Shown here: positions 1-9,868 of the stretch, piece by piece
Numbering within the stretch: position 1 is the first letter of the stretch
How the letters are laid out: every line of letters begins with the position of its first letter
Source of the DNA: Rhodobacter sp. 24-YEA-8
GTDB taxonomy: Bacteria; Pseudomonadota; Alphaproteobacteria; Rhodobacterales; Rhodobacteraceae
DNA length: 64,000 nt
Assembly: GCF_900105075.1 (NCBI RefSeq)
Contig: NZ_FNSK01000005.1
Coordinates: forward strand, 124,001-188,000
Direction: 5' to 3'
Translations under genes and position numbers: made by a program
The notes under the pieces: model-generated
Databases searched by the model: none
What the model saw: only the letters and a program-made list of their open reading frames with translations
What the model was told of the DNA's origin: nothing

Positions 1-460
1 TGCCGCCGATCTGACAGCTGCCTTCCGCGCTGAGGCTGAGCGGGAAGTAAAGGCCTTCGGCTTTCGCGGCCTCCTGAATGGTCTGCAATACGCAGCCCGC
101 CTCGACGGTAATGGTGCCCTCAAGCGGTGAAATCCCGCGGATCCGGTTCATCCGGCGCAGGGACAGGCCAAGTCCGGGCGTGTCCTGGCCGTCGGGCCCG
201 GGCCGCCCGCGCACAGCGGCACCACCGACTAGACCGGTATTGCCACCGATCGGTGTGACCGGCTGGTCAAGTTCCGTGCAAAGCCGCAGGATCGCCGCGA
301 CCTCTTCGGTCGAGCCCGGCTCGACGATGCAGATCGCCTTGCCCTCATAGCTGCGGCGCACATCGATCAGAAAGCCTGCGATCCGGTCCTGTTCGACCAG
401 AACATGTTTGTCGCCGACGATTTCGGCAAGGCGGGACAGCAGGGTGGGCGCTTGGGTCAT
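1..460 (-). CDS. FAD-binding oxidoreductase, GlcD/D-2-hydroxyacid dehydrogenase type (N-terminal part, cut by window edge)
   Basis: The reading frame starts at an ATG at 460 on the minus strand and runs off the window after 153 codons. It begins MTQAPTLLSRLAEIVG and contains the PCMH-type FAD-binding signature GGNTGLVGG, followed by LSLRRMNRIR and a stretch ending LSLSAEGSCQIGG. This is the N-terminal FAD domain of the GlcD/D2HGDH family, which oxidises D-2-hydroxy acids such as D-lactate, D-2-hydroxyglutarate or glycolate. It lies downstream of the polyamine-type ABC genes on the same strand, so it may be the last step of that catabolic unit. The substrate cannot be assigned from this fragment. 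Confidence 0.85.
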   Translation of the reverse strand, partial: MTQAPTLLSRLAEIVGDKHVLVEQDRIAGFLIDVRRSYEGKAICIVEPGSTEEVAAILRLCTELDQPVTPIGGNTGLVGGAAVRGRPGPDGQDTPGLGLSLRRMNRIRGISPLEGTITVEAGCVLQTIQEAAKAEGLYFPLSLSAEGSCQIGG

Positions 461-534
461 GATTGCGATCAGGGCTGAAGACGGGGGAATGCTGCGCACG
501 CCGGATCCCGGGACGCAGGGAGAATTAGGATCTC

Positions 535-583
535 CTGATCAGGGGCTCCCCCCGGGAGCATGAGGGCAGAAGCCCCCGATCAG
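535..583. terminator. Imperfect hairpin between the ABC operon and the FAD oxidase
   Basis: CTGATC-A-GGGGCT (535-547) pairs with AGCCCC-C-GATCAG (571-583), with a single mismatch. A smaller hairpin, GCTCCC/GGGAGC, sits inside it. No poly-U tail follows on the minus strand, so it may be an RNA-processing or attenuation structure rather than a simple terminator. Confidence 0.4.
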
Positions 584-589
584 GGATGA

Positions 590-610
590 CTGACCGGCAG
601 AACCGGTCAG
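590..610 (-). terminator. 8-bp hairpin just after the binding-protein gene
   Basis: CTGACCGG (590-597) and CCGGTCAG (603-610) form a perfect stem with a 5-nt loop, 10 bases past the stop codon of the binding-protein gene on the minus strand. It has no U-tract. It may protect the 3' end of the mRNA or reduce read-through into the FAD oxidase. Confidence 0.4.
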
Positions 611-620
611 ACAGGCATGA

Positions 621-1682
621 TCACGAGATCATCCATTCCGAATAGCGGCGCTGTACTTCGGTCAGGTTGTCGCCCCACCAGACCGGGTCGATGATCGCGT
701 TTTTGCCGTTGTCGAGGTCGGGCAGGAAGCTGCCTTCGGGACTGGCGCGCAATGCGGTCAGCGTCTCTGTATGGTTTGGCATGTAGAACCCGGCCAGAGC
801 CCAGGCCTTTTGCTGTTCGGGGCGCAGACAGAATTCGATGAAGCGCTGAGCGGCTTCCTTGTTCTTCGACCCTTTCGGGATGGCGAAGAAATCAAGCGCG
901 TTGTTGGTCTGTTCGAACGAGAAATCGAGCGGCGTGCCGCTGTCCTGGGTTGCCTTGACGCGGTTGTAGTAGCTGTAAGAAAAATCGGCCTCATTCTGCG
1001 CGACCGAGCTGACCTGCTCGGGGGTCGAGCCCGCGAATTTCGACACAAAGGGCTTGAGCTGATCTAGTTTCGCGAAGGCGCGTTCAACGTCGAGCGGGTA
1101 GAGATCCTTGGGTGCCACACCATCGGCGATCAGCGCCATCTCAAGCGTCTCTTGTGCAAGCGAGCGCATGCAGCGGCGGCCGGGGAATTTTTCGGTGTCG
1201 AAAAAGTCCGCGAAATTAACCGGATGGGCACCGGCCGGGGTGCGCTCGTCATGCCAGAGGATGCCGCCGCTGTAGAGATACATAGGCATGTAGAATTCGT
1301 TCGGGGCCTGCAACAGCCCGCTCATACCCGAAAGCGCCGGGTCAAGCTGCTCCCACAGCCCCTCTTTCGCGCCAGAGGTCGCAAAGCCCGCCGGAGCATC
1401 GATCACATCCCAGGTCACGGAATTGCTCAGAACCTGCGCCTTGACCTTGGCCATATCGCCATTGTCGACCAGCTGAACCGCGATGCCGGTTTCGGCGGTA
1501 AAAGGTTCAACAAAGGTCTCTTTCACCATCTCATGATAGGTGCCGCCCCAGGAAGTGACGGTGATCGTCGTATCGGCAGCCAGAGCGCGCCCGGTGAACA
1601 CGGTCGGTGCGGCCAGCGCAAGGCCGGTCAGGCCAAGGCCTTTCGCAAAGTTACGGCGGCTCATTGCCAGTTTATTGGTCAT
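621..1682 (-). CDS. ABC importer substrate-binding protein, PotD/PotF type, Tat-exported
   Basis: A 353-residue periplasmic binding protein. Residues 8-15 (SRRNFAKG) are a twin-arginine motif, followed by a hydrophobic stretch and an ALA cleavage site near residue 35, so Tat export of the folded protein is likely. The mature part begins TTITVTSWGGTYHEM, typical of the spermidine/putrescine-type cluster (extracellular solute-binding family 1). It is the last gene of the minus-strand order permease, permease, ATPase, binding protein. The neighbouring PuuC- and PuuB-like genes make a polyamine, amine or amino-acid-derived cargo plausible, but the family also binds other small cations and opine-like molecules. 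Confidence 0.9.
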   Translation of the reverse strand: MTNKLAMSRRNFAKGLGLTGLALAAPTVFTGRALAADTTITVTSWGGTYHEMVKETFVEPFTAETGIAVQLVDNGDMAKVKAQVLSNSVTWDVIDAPAGFATSGAKEGLWEQLDPALSGMSGLLQAPNEFYMPMYLYSGGILWHDERTPAGAHPVNFADFFDTEKFPGRRCMRSLAQETLEMALIADGVAPKDLYPLDVERAFAKLDQLKPFVSKFAGSTPEQVSSVAQNEADFSYSYYNRVKATQDSGTPLDFSFEQTNNALDFFAIPKGSKNKEAAQRFIEFCLRPEQQKAWALAGFYMPNHTETLTALRASPEGSFLPDLDNGKNAIIDPVWWGDNLTEVQRRYSEWMIS

Positions 1683-1709
1683 TCTCAGCGTCTCCCTGTT
1701 CTGTGCGTC

Positions 1710-2857
<1,148 letters not shown>

Positions 2858-2861
<4 letters not shown>

Positions 2862-3667
2862 TTGCTTCTGTCCTTGCGCTCAAGCCACATCACGCCAAGC
2901 GCGAAAGCGAGCGAGATCACGGTCAGAAGGGTGGAGACAGCAGCGATCACCGGCGAGACTTCCCATCTGAGCGCGCTGTACATTTTCACGGGCAGCGTCT
3001 CGGTCTCGGGGCCAGTGATGAAGTAGGAAACGATCACCTCATCCAGTGAGATCAGGAAGGCGAAAAGCGCGCCCGCCATAATGCCGGACCGCAGCTGCGG
3101 CAGCACCACCCGGAAGAAGATGCGCAGCTTTCCCGCCCCCATGATCAGCGCGACCTGTTCATAGGCCGGATCGATATGGCGCAGCGCCGCACCGACCGAG
3201 ATCAGCATGAAGGGCATGGCAAGCATCGTATGGGCCAGCACGATGGTCAGGCTGCTGTTCAGAAAGCCACGCGGGGCCATTTGCAGATAGAGCCCAAGCG
3301 CCAGCACGATCACCGGCACCAGCAACGGCCCCATTGCAAGCCCGCTGAACAGCACACGCCCCGGCACTCTGCTGCGCTGCAGCACATAGGCCGCCGGCAC
3401 GCCGGTCACCGCTGTCAGAACCATCACGCAAACCGCCACCTTGAGGCTTTGCATGAGCGAGCCCCACCAGCTCGCATCGGTAAAGAACTGACGGTAAAGC
3501 TCCAGCGTCCACTGGCGCGGCGGGAATTCCATCTCGCCAGGACCACCGAAGGAAATCGGGATCACGATCAGCGAAGGAACCAGCAGGAAAAGATAGGTGA
3601 TCCAGGCAATCAGCGGCACCAGAAGCGGGCCGAGGGCTGGTTTGAAACCGGGTCTGAAGCTGCTCAC
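2858..3667 (-). CDS. ABC importer permease, PotC type
   Basis: A 269-residue inner-membrane permease with about six transmembrane helices. The EAA-like cytoplasmic loop is in YEQVALIMGAGKLRIFFRV, where the ATPase docks, and the next segment, LISLDEVIVSYFITG, is diagnostic of PotC/PotI proteins. Its start overlaps the upstream permease stop by four bases, and its end overlaps the ATPase start, so three cistrons are translationally coupled. It forms the transmembrane channel with the PotB-like partner. Confidence 0.92.
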
Positions 3668-4515
3668 CTTGCCATCTCCTTCATGCCGCCACCGCCACGC
3701 ACCCGGCCAAGCATGGCCACAAGCACGCCCGAAATCGCGAGAAGCACCACCGAGATCGCCGAGGCCAGTGGCCAGTCAAGCGTCTGGCGGGTGTAGAAAT
3801 CGATCAGGTTGGCAACCATCATGTCCTGGCGCCCCCCCAGCAGTGCGGGCGTGATGTACATGCCGATCGAGAGGGTGAAATTGATCAGAACACCGGCCAG
3901 AACGCCCGGCATGCTCAGCGGCAGGGTGATGCGGCGAAAGACGGTAAAGCGCGATGCGCCCATGACTTCGGCGGCGCGGCCAAGGTTCGTATCCTGTGCC
4001 AGCAGGCTGCCGAGGATCGAGAGGATCATGAAGGGCAGCAGATAGTTGATCATCCCGAGGATGGCGCCCACGCGGTTGAACACCATGGGAATATGAACCG
4101 GCGCGCCCCAGATCCAGGACAGAAGATTGTTGATGACCCCGTCATAGCCCAGAAGAACCGTCAGCGCGAAGCTCTTGACCAGCACCGATGTCCAGAAGGG
4201 CAGCATGACCATCACAAGATAGGGCACCCGCTTTGCCGGATCGAGCCGCGACAGATGCAGCGCGACCGGATAGCCCGCAATCAGGCTGACAAGGGTTGCA
4301 GTGGCGCTGATCGCAAAGGTGTTCTGCAACACTTTGAGAAACAGCGAACTGCTCAGAAGATCGCGGTAGGCCCGCAAGGTATAGGTGCCGTCATGAATGC
4401 TTTGCCAGATCGTCTGCCCCAGCGGCCAGACGAAAAAGATGGCGAGCAGCAAAGCCATGGGCATGAGCAATGCCAGCCCGACCATGCGGCCGAGGTAGGG
4501 GGTATCTTCTGCCAT
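3664..4515 (-). CDS. ABC importer permease, PotB type
   Basis: First gene of the minus-strand polyamine-type importer. The protein starts MAEDTPYLGRMVGLALL and has about six transmembrane helices with the EAA loop in AAEVMGASRFTVFRRI. I chose the ATG at 4515 because a weak GGGA ribosome-binding element precedes it. A GTG at 4551 would add 12 residues but has no Shine-Dalgarno-like sequence. The promoter region upstream carries a copy of the TTCAGAATA element, suggesting control by the neighbouring XRE-cupin regulator. Confidence 0.9.
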   Translation of the reverse strand: MAEDTPYLGRMVGLALLMPMALLLAIFFVWPLGQTIWQSIHDGTYTLRAYRDLLSSSLFLKVLQNTFAISATATLVSLIAGYPVALHLSRLDPAKRVPYLVMVMLPFWTSVLVKSFALTVLLGYDGVINNLLSWIWGAPVHIPMVFNRVGAILGMINYLLPFMILSILGSLLAQDTNLGRAAEVMGASRFTVFRRITLPLSMPGVLAGVLINFTLSIGMYITPALLGGRQDMMVANLIDFYTRQTLDWPLASAISVVLLAISGVLVAMLGRVRGGGGMKEMAR

Positions 4516-4602
4516 ATAATCCCGTTGAGGTTGGTTGCGGGCGCTGTTCACAGGGCGCGATTTTGGTGCAGCCTTACACCCTTTTCATCATATGACAAGC
4601 AG

Positions 4603-4611
4603 TATTCTGAA
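4603..4611. promoter_or_regulatory. Candidate operator of the XRE-cupin regulator (inverted copy)
   Basis: TATTCTGAA here is the reverse complement of TTCAGAATA, which occurs twice in the divergent region at 5288-5333. It lies about 90 bases upstream of the permease start, where an operator for the ABC operon is expected. The core ATTC-N-GAAT is a short palindrome. The link to the regulator is inferred from recurrence and position only. Confidence 0.45.
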
Positions 4612-4632
4612 AACTAAAATCGAAACGCGTGC

Positions 4633-5232
4633 TCAGATAGTGGCATTCACCCAGAATACAACGCATTGCGCGGTGCCGACGTTCGAAAACCTGTGCGGAA
4701 TGTCACTGGGAAACGAAAAACAGTCGCCTTCCCGCAGAATCCGCGCCCGCCCGTCGATCACCAGCTCAAGGATGCCGGAGATGACAAGGCCGATTTCCTC
4801 GCCGGCATGGACATAGGGCGTAGTGCCCGACCCGGATCCCGCCTCGATCACCAGATAAAAGCCCTTCAGGCGCTGACTTCCCAGTGGAGAGATCAGATCC
4901 TTGCGCAAGCCCTCTGAATGAACAAAGGGCTGACGCCGGTCTGCGGTCACGACATAGGGGTCGCTTTTTGACTCTTCGCCCGAAGGATCAATCAGCCTTG
5001 CCGGGGAAACTCCAAGCGATTCTCCCAATGTAAACAGGGTTCTGACCGTCGGAGAGACCAGATTTCGTTCAATCTGTGAAAGGGTTCCGATGGAGATGCC
5101 CGAGCTTGCCGCAAGGTCTGCAAGTGTCAGCCGCTTGGACTGGCGCAGATCGCGGATCCTTGCGCCCAGCTCGGGTGACTCGGCCTGGGCGCCGGAGGCG
5201 CGCCGCTTCGGTGTAATTGCCTGATCTTCCAT
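4633..5232 (-). CDS. XRE-family transcriptional regulator with C-terminal cupin domain (PuuR-like)
   Basis: A 199-residue protein. An HTH_3 domain (LGARIRDLRQSKRLTLADLA to about residue 80) is followed by a linker and a cupin-2 domain (YVHAGEEIGLVISGILEL through FPSDIPHRFSN). This architecture is that of PuuR and related regulators of polyamine and amino-acid catabolism, in which the cupin senses a small ligand. The ATG at 5232 starts MEDQAITPKRR; an upstream in-frame ATG at 5322 would add a proline-rich leader unlike the family. It lies between the importer and the divergent catabolic operon and probably controls both. Confidence 0.9.
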   Translation of the reverse strand: MEDQAITPKRRASGAQAESPELGARIRDLRQSKRLTLADLAASSGISIGTLSQIERNLVSPTVRTLFTLGESLGVSPARLIDPSGEESKSDPYVVTADRRQPFVHSEGLRKDLISPLGSQRLKGFYLVIEAGSGSGTTPYVHAGEEIGLVISGILELVIDGRARILREGDCFSFPSDIPHRFSNVGTAQCVVFWVNATI

Positions 5233-5287
5233 AGCGCCCGGGATTGTTCCTGAAAATCCCTCGCCCGGACAGGGCAGGGGTGGTGAC

Positions 5288-5333
5288 TTCAGAATAAGTG
5301 GCCTTCCGGCACGTGGCAACACAATTCAGAATA
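5288..5333. promoter_or_regulatory. Two direct copies of TTCAGAATA in the divergent promoter region
   Basis: TTCAGAATA is present at 5288-5296 and again at 5325-5333, 37 bases apart, between the XRE-cupin regulator and the aldehyde dehydrogenase. A third, inverted copy is at 4603-4611 upstream of the importer operon. Repetition only at these promoters suggests operator half-sites for the XRE-cupin protein. Confidence 0.5.
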
Positions 5334-5399
5334 CGAAAAAGCTTGCGGTTAATTTTTATTTTTCTAAAGTCCGCATATCCGAAGACAGGAACCATCCCC

Positions 5400-6893
5400 A
5401 TGACGACATCTCTCGATAAGGCGCAATGGCAGGCGCTTGCGGCGCAGCTTTCCCCCGAGGGGCGCTGTTTCATTGACGGCGCTTATGTCGATGCGGCATC
5501 GGGCGCCACACTCGAGACGGTCAATCCTGCGACCGGCAAGGTGCTCGGGCTGCTCGCGGATGGCGGCGTCGAAGATATCGACCGGGCGGTCAGGGCCGCG
5601 CGGCGAGCGTTTGACAGTGGTGTGTGGTCGGGCATGAGCCCGAGTGATCGCGGGCGCCGGCTGATTCGCTTTGCGGAGCTCGTTGAAGAACATGCGCAGG
5701 AACTCGCACTGCTGGAGACGCTCGATGTCGGCAAGCCGATCTCGGACAGTCTCGCCATTGATCTGCCGCTCTCGATCACCTGCCTGCGCTGGTATGGCGA
5801 GGCGGTCGACAAGATCTATGATGAAATCGCGCCGACACCGGGCACCGCAGTCGCGATGATGCGGCGCGCGCCTTTGGGCGTGGTGGCCGCCGTGGTGCCG
5901 TGGAATTTCCCGTTGATGATGGCCTGCTGGAAGATCGCCCCGATCCTCGCCGCCGGGAATACGGTTGTGCTCAAGCCCGCCGAACAGTCATCGCTGACGG
6001 CGATCCGCATTGCCGCGCTCGCGGTCGAGGCGGGCCTGCCGCCGGGCGTTCTGAATGTGGTGCCGGGCCGGGGCGAAATCGCTGGCCGTGCGCTTGGTCT
6101 GCATATGGATGTGGATTGCATCGCTTTCACTGGCTCAACCGAGGTCGGCAAATATTTCATGCAATATTCCGGCCAGTCGAACCTGAAGCGGGTCGGGCTT
6201 GAATGTGGCGGCAAATCCCCGAACATCATTTTCGCCGATGCCCCTGACATCAGGGCGGCAGCGGTCGCGGCGGCCTGGGGCCTCTTTTACAATCAGGGTG
6301 AGGTCTGCAATGCGGGCTCGCGGGTGCTGGTGGAGGAATCTGTGCGGGAAGAGGTGGTCGAGACGATCATCGAGACCGGCCGCGCCATGCGCCAGGGCGA
6401 TCCGCTGGATCCCGCGACCCAGATCGGCGCCATGGTCGACCAGGGCCAGGCCAATCGTGTGATGGATTACATCGCCATCGGCCAGCAGGAAGGCGCACGG
6501 CTCGCCTCGGGCGGCAAACGGCATGAGGAGGGCGCCTGTTTCATCGAACCGACCGTCTTTGACGGGGTGCGCAATGACATGCGGATCGCGCGGGAAGAGA
6601 TCTTCGGGCCGGTGCTGTCGGTCCTGCCCTTCAGGGATGAGGCAGAGGCCGTCAGCATCGCGAATGATACGATCTATGGTCTGGCGGCAGGTCTCTGGAC
6701 GCGCGATCTGAATCGCAGTTTCCGGGTTTCGCAAAAGCTGCAGGCCGGGGTGGTCTGGGTCAATTGCTTTGACCATGGCCATATTTCCTCGCCCTTCGGC
6801 GGGTTCAAGCAATCGGGTTTCGGGCGGGACAAATCCTTGCATGCGCTTGATAAATACTCAGATATCCGCACCACCTGGATCAACCTTGGCTGA
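5400..6893 (+). CDS. NAD(P)-dependent aldehyde dehydrogenase, PuuC-like
   Basis: A 497-residue aldehyde dehydrogenase. It shows VVPWNFPLMMACWKIAPILA (cofactor/substrate tunnel), FTGSTEVG (Rossmann loop), ECGGKSPN with the general-base Glu, and NQGEVCNAGSR with the catalytic Cys. The Cys context resembles gamma-glutamyl-gamma-aminobutyraldehyde dehydrogenase PuuC. The ATG at 5400 has an AGGA ribosome-binding site about 9 bases upstream and matches the family N-terminus (FIDGAYVDAASG); an upstream in-frame ATG at 5298 would add 34 unconvincing residues. It opens an operon with a DapA-like lyase, an amine oxidase and a cupin protein, and probably oxidises the aldehyde made by that oxidase. Confidence 0.93.
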   Translation: MTTSLDKAQWQALAAQLSPEGRCFIDGAYVDAASGATLETVNPATGKVLGLLADGGVEDIDRAVRAARRAFDSGVWSGMSPSDRGRRLIRFAELVEEHAQELALLETLDVGKPISDSLAIDLPLSITCLRWYGEAVDKIYDEIAPTPGTAVAMMRRAPLGVVAAVVPWNFPLMMACWKIAPILAAGNTVVLKPAEQSSLTAIRIAALAVEAGLPPGVLNVVPGRGEIAGRALGLHMDVDCIAFTGSTEVGKYFMQYSGQSNLKRVGLECGGKSPNIIFADAPDIRAAAVAAAWGLFYNQGEVCNAGSRVLVEESVREEVVETIIETGRAMRQGDPLDPATQIGAMVDQGQANRVMDYIAIGQQEGARLASGGKRHEEGACFIEPTVFDGVRNDMRIAREEIFGPVLSVLPFRDEAEAVSIANDTIYGLAAGLWTRDLNRSFRVSQKLQAGVVWVNCFDHGHISSPFGGFKQSGFGRDKSLHALDKYSDIRTTWINLG

Positions 6894-6905
6894 GAGGATC
6901 GCCCC

Positions 6906-7811
6906 ATGACCATGACACCTCGCGGCCTGATGCCCGCGCCGCCCACCGCCATTGATGCCGATGGCAATCTCGTAAAACCGGCGATGCAGCAGATCGTGCG
7001 CCATTTGATCGCGGGCGGTGCCAGTGGCCTTGTGCCGCTCGGGGGCACCGGCGAATTCACCGCACTTTCACCCGAGACCCGCGTGGCCTGCGTCGAGGCC
7101 TGCGTCGAGGCGGCAGGCGGCGCGCCGGTCTATGCCGGGGTGCTGGCGCCGGGCCTTGGCGAGGCGCTGCCGACCGCGCGCGCCTTCAGGGCAGCGGGGG
7201 CCGACGGGATCATGCTGATCGTGCCCTATTATGCCCGCGCGACCCAGGCCACAGTGATCGACTATTTCCGCAAGGTGCGAGACACGGTCGATCTGCCGAT
7301 CATGCTATATGACAATCCGGCGCGCTCGCATTTCATCATGGATCCCGATTCAATAGCCATTCTGGCGGAAGAGGGCACGATCAACAGCATGAAAGCCTCG
7401 AACACCGATCTTTATCATTTCGATCAGATCATGCGGCGGGTGGGGCCGGAATTCGCAGCGCTCAGCGGCTTTGACACGATTTTCGCGCAGCAGGTCTCGA
7501 TGGGGGCCTGCGGGGGTGTGCTGACCTCGGCGGTTCTGGTGCCGGAGGCCTGGGTCAGGGTGCAGGCACTTGCCGAGGCTGGTGATTTCGCCGCCGCCCT
7601 TGCCGGACAGCGCCAGCTGATCCCGCTGATGGACGCACTTTTCGCCGAAGAGAACCCAGGCCCGACGCGTGAGGCCCTGCGCCAGATCGGGATCGAGACC
7701 GGCCAGTCGCTGCTGCCGATCCCGCCGGTCTCCGGGGGGCTTTGCGCACGCATCGCCACCGTGCTTGCCGATTTGCGCGCGGCCGGTCACAGCCTGCCAG
7801 CTGCTGCCTGA
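6906..7811 (+). CDS. Dihydrodipicolinate synthase/N-acetylneuraminate lyase family protein
   Basis: A 301-residue class I aldolase-type TIM barrel. It carries GGTGEF in the substrate-carboxylate loop, the YDNP motif (MLYDNPARS) supplying the catalytic Tyr, and the Schiff-base Lys in INSMKAS. It belongs to the large DapA family, which includes 2-keto-acid lyases and dehydratases or deaminases such as the hydroxyproline-pathway HypD. It lies 12 bases after the aldehyde dehydrogenase and just before an FAD amine oxidase. Housekeeping lysine synthesis is unlikely in this context; cleavage or deamination of a keto-acid intermediate is the better guess, and the substrate is unknown. Confidence 0.88.
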   Translation: MTMTPRGLMPAPPTAIDADGNLVKPAMQQIVRHLIAGGASGLVPLGGTGEFTALSPETRVACVEACVEAAGGAPVYAGVLAPGLGEALPTARAFRAAGADGIMLIVPYYARATQATVIDYFRKVRDTVDLPIMLYDNPARSHFIMDPDSIAILAEEGTINSMKASNTDLYHFDQIMRRVGPEFAALSGFDTIFAQQVSMGACGGVLTSAVLVPEAWVRVQALAEAGDFAAALAGQRQLIPLMDALFAEENPGPTREALRQIGIETGQSLLPIPPVSGGLCARIATVLADLRAAGHSLPAAA

Positions 7812-7819
7812 GTATTACA

Positions 7820-9103
7820 ATGGATGAAACGGCCCGCCATTCGATCTATGTGCAGGATCTGAAGGATCCGCCGCACTGGCCCGCCCTGAGCGGCGCGCGG
7901 CGAACGACCGTTGCCGTGATCGGCGGCGGCATCACTGGCCTTTCGACCGCGCTGCATCTGGCGGAAGCGGGAACCGGGGTCGTGCTGCTTGAGGCACATC
8001 AGCCCGGCTGGGGCGCCTCCGGGCGCAATGGAGGGCAGCTCAATCCGGGCCTGAAATATGACCCGTCGCAGATGATCGCAAAGCTGGGACCAGAGGCGGG
8101 ACAGCGGCTTGTGGCCTTCGCCTGGTCAAGCGTTCAGCAGACCGCGCATCTGATCAACCGGCTGGGGATCGACTGCGATCTGCGGCTGAATGGCACGTTA
8201 AGGGCGGCGGCGCGGTCGGCCGATGTGGCGGGCGTGCGCGCCAGCCAGCAGGATATGGCGGGCCACGGCATGCCCGTCGAATGGCTTGAGCCCGCCGGGA
8301 TGGCGCGGCTGACTGGCCATGATCACTATCATGGCGGTTTTCTTGACCGGCGCGGCGGCGATCTGGAACCTTTGCGCTATTCCCACGGGCTGGCAAAGGC
8401 GGCAACGGCGGCGGGCGCGGTGATTTTTGGCGACAGCCGCGCGCAGAGCCTGACCCGCGAAGGCGCGCATTGGCGCATCACCACCGCAGGCGGCAGCCTG
8501 ATCGCAGATCGGGTGCTGGTGTGCTGCAACGGCTATGCCGACGGGCTGGTGCCGGGGCTGAAAAAGTCGGTCGTGCCGGTCTTCAGTTCGGCGCTGGCCA
8601 CCGCACCCCTGCCCGCCGCTCTGTCCGAAAAGATCATGCCGGGGCGCCATGTTCTCTACGAATCCGGGCTGGTGACGGTCTATTACCGGGTGGATGCGAT
8701 GAACCGGCTAATCCTTGGAGGGCGCGGCCCCATGCGCCCCGTCTCGCGGCCCTCGGCTTTGCGTCCGATTGCAAGACACGCATACCGGCTCTGGCCGGAG
8801 CTGGCTTCGATGGGCTGGCAGGCGGCCTGGAACGGGCGCGTGGCCGTAACGACCGACCATCTGCCGCATCTGCATCAGCCGGCCGAGGGGCTTTTGACCA
8901 TGGGGGGCTATAACGGGCGCGGTGTTGCGCTTGCCACTGCTATGGGACGCGCCCTCGCGCCCTGTCTTGCGGGCGAGATCGAGGCAGCGGATCTGCCTTT
9001 GCCGCTTTCGCCTTTGCAGCCGATCAGGTTTCACAGCTTCTGGCCGGTCGGGGCGCATGCAACCATCGCATGGTCGCGGCTGAAAGCTTCGCTTTCGCGT
9101 TAG
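7820..9103 (+). CDS. FAD-dependent amine oxidase/dehydrogenase of the DAO family (PuuB/OrdL-like)
   Basis: A 427-residue flavoprotein. The N-terminal dinucleotide motif GGGITGLSTALHLAEAG starts near residue 36, and SGRNGGQ is the second FAD contact typical of gamma-glutamylputrescine oxidase PuuB and related proteins. A C-terminal GGYNGRGVALA segment closes the FAD site. I chose the ATG at 7820, nine bases after the lyase stop; a longer frame from 7742 would overlap that gene heavily. It probably oxidises a secondary or primary amine to an aldehyde for the upstream dehydrogenase. Confidence 0.9.
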   Translation: MDETARHSIYVQDLKDPPHWPALSGARRTTVAVIGGGITGLSTALHLAEAGTGVVLLEAHQPGWGASGRNGGQLNPGLKYDPSQMIAKLGPEAGQRLVAFAWSSVQQTAHLINRLGIDCDLRLNGTLRAAARSADVAGVRASQQDMAGHGMPVEWLEPAGMARLTGHDHYHGGFLDRRGGDLEPLRYSHGLAKAATAAGAVIFGDSRAQSLTREGAHWRITTAGGSLIADRVLVCCNGYADGLVPGLKKSVVPVFSSALATAPLPAALSEKIMPGRHVLYESGLVTVYYRVDAMNRLILGGRGPMRPVSRPSALRPIARHAYRLWPELASMGWQAAWNGRVAVTTDHLPHLHQPAEGLLTMGGYNGRGVALATAMGRALAPCLAGEIEAADLPLPLSPLQPIRFHSFWPVGAHATIAWSRLKASLSR

Positions 9104-9190
9104 AAATTATCGCGCCGCAGTAACCCGTTACACAGAACTGGCGTGCCCCGGGGCGCGCCAGATGATATCCAGGATCGAAGGACGAGAGCC

Positions 9191-9868
9191 GTGAACATTC
9201 CGCTGAACATTGGCAAAGACGCTGCCATTACGGTCACATTGTCCGAGGTGCTGCAGGATCCCGCGCGCCATCTGGTGACGGGAACGGATCCGGCCCTTGG
9301 CATCGGGCAACTCGCGCCGCGCGGCGCCGGCAGTGCCGTCACAGGGGTGCCTGTGGTTCTCCTCCTCCTGCGGGGCACGCTCAATCTTACGGTTGCGGGC
9401 GAGGCATCGGCGCTGGTTGCGGAGCAAAGTGCCCTGCGGGTCAATGCCGGCGTTGCACTCGCCTGGGAAGCAGATGCGAGCTGTGCGCTTGTCGTGATCT
9501 CGCATCCTGCGCTGGCCGGGCAGGAGGCTTTGTCCCGGATCAATCTGGCAACCGTCATGAGCCCCTCCGCAAGCCCGCCGCCATCCGTGCTGCTGACCGA
9601 TGCGCCGCAGTGCAAAAGCGCGGCTCTGCAAGAGGCGTCCGGCCTGACTTTCGGGCTCTGGGAAGCCACGCCCTATGCGCGCCGCGGCATTGTGATGGGC
9701 TTCAGCGAGGTTATGTATTTTCTGGAGGGGAAGGTGACGCTCTCCACACCCGATGGTACCGGATTTGACTTTGCTGCGGGCGATGTTCTTCTCGCTCCGG
9801 AAGGGGTGGAACTTGCCTGGGAAAGCGCAGAAACGGTGCGCAAGTTTTTCTTGTCCGTAAATCGTTGA
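9191..9868 (+). CDS. Cupin-domain protein of unknown function (two-cupin type)
   Basis: A 225-residue protein starting at GTG 9191 (VNIPLNIGK), preceded by GAAGGACGAG. The C-terminal part (YARRGIVMGFSEVMYFLEGKVTLSTPDGTGFDFAAGDVLLAPEG) matches the cupin_3/EutQ-like fold, and the N-terminal half looks like a diverged second cupin. Proteins of this type often follow amine oxidases in polyamine-type operons, where they may be sugar- or amine-binding accessories. It is last in the operon, 87 bases after the oxidase stop. The function is unknown. Confidence 0.75.
   Translation: MNIPLNIGKDAAITVTLSEVLQDPARHLVTGTDPALGIGQLAPRGAGSAVTGVPVVLLLLRGTLNLTVAGEASALVAEQSALRVNAGVALAWEADASCALVVISHPALAGQEALSRINLATVMSPSASPPPSVLLTDAPQCKSAALQEASGLTFGLWEATPYARRGIVMGFSEVMYFLEGKVTLSTPDGTGFDFAAGDVLLAPEGVELAWESAETVRKFFLSVNR

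Noticed and set aside
9100..9669. 189-codon minus-strand frame overlapping the cupin gene
   Set aside because: The plus-strand frame has a ribosome-binding site and cupin motifs; the minus frame has biased composition and no similarity.
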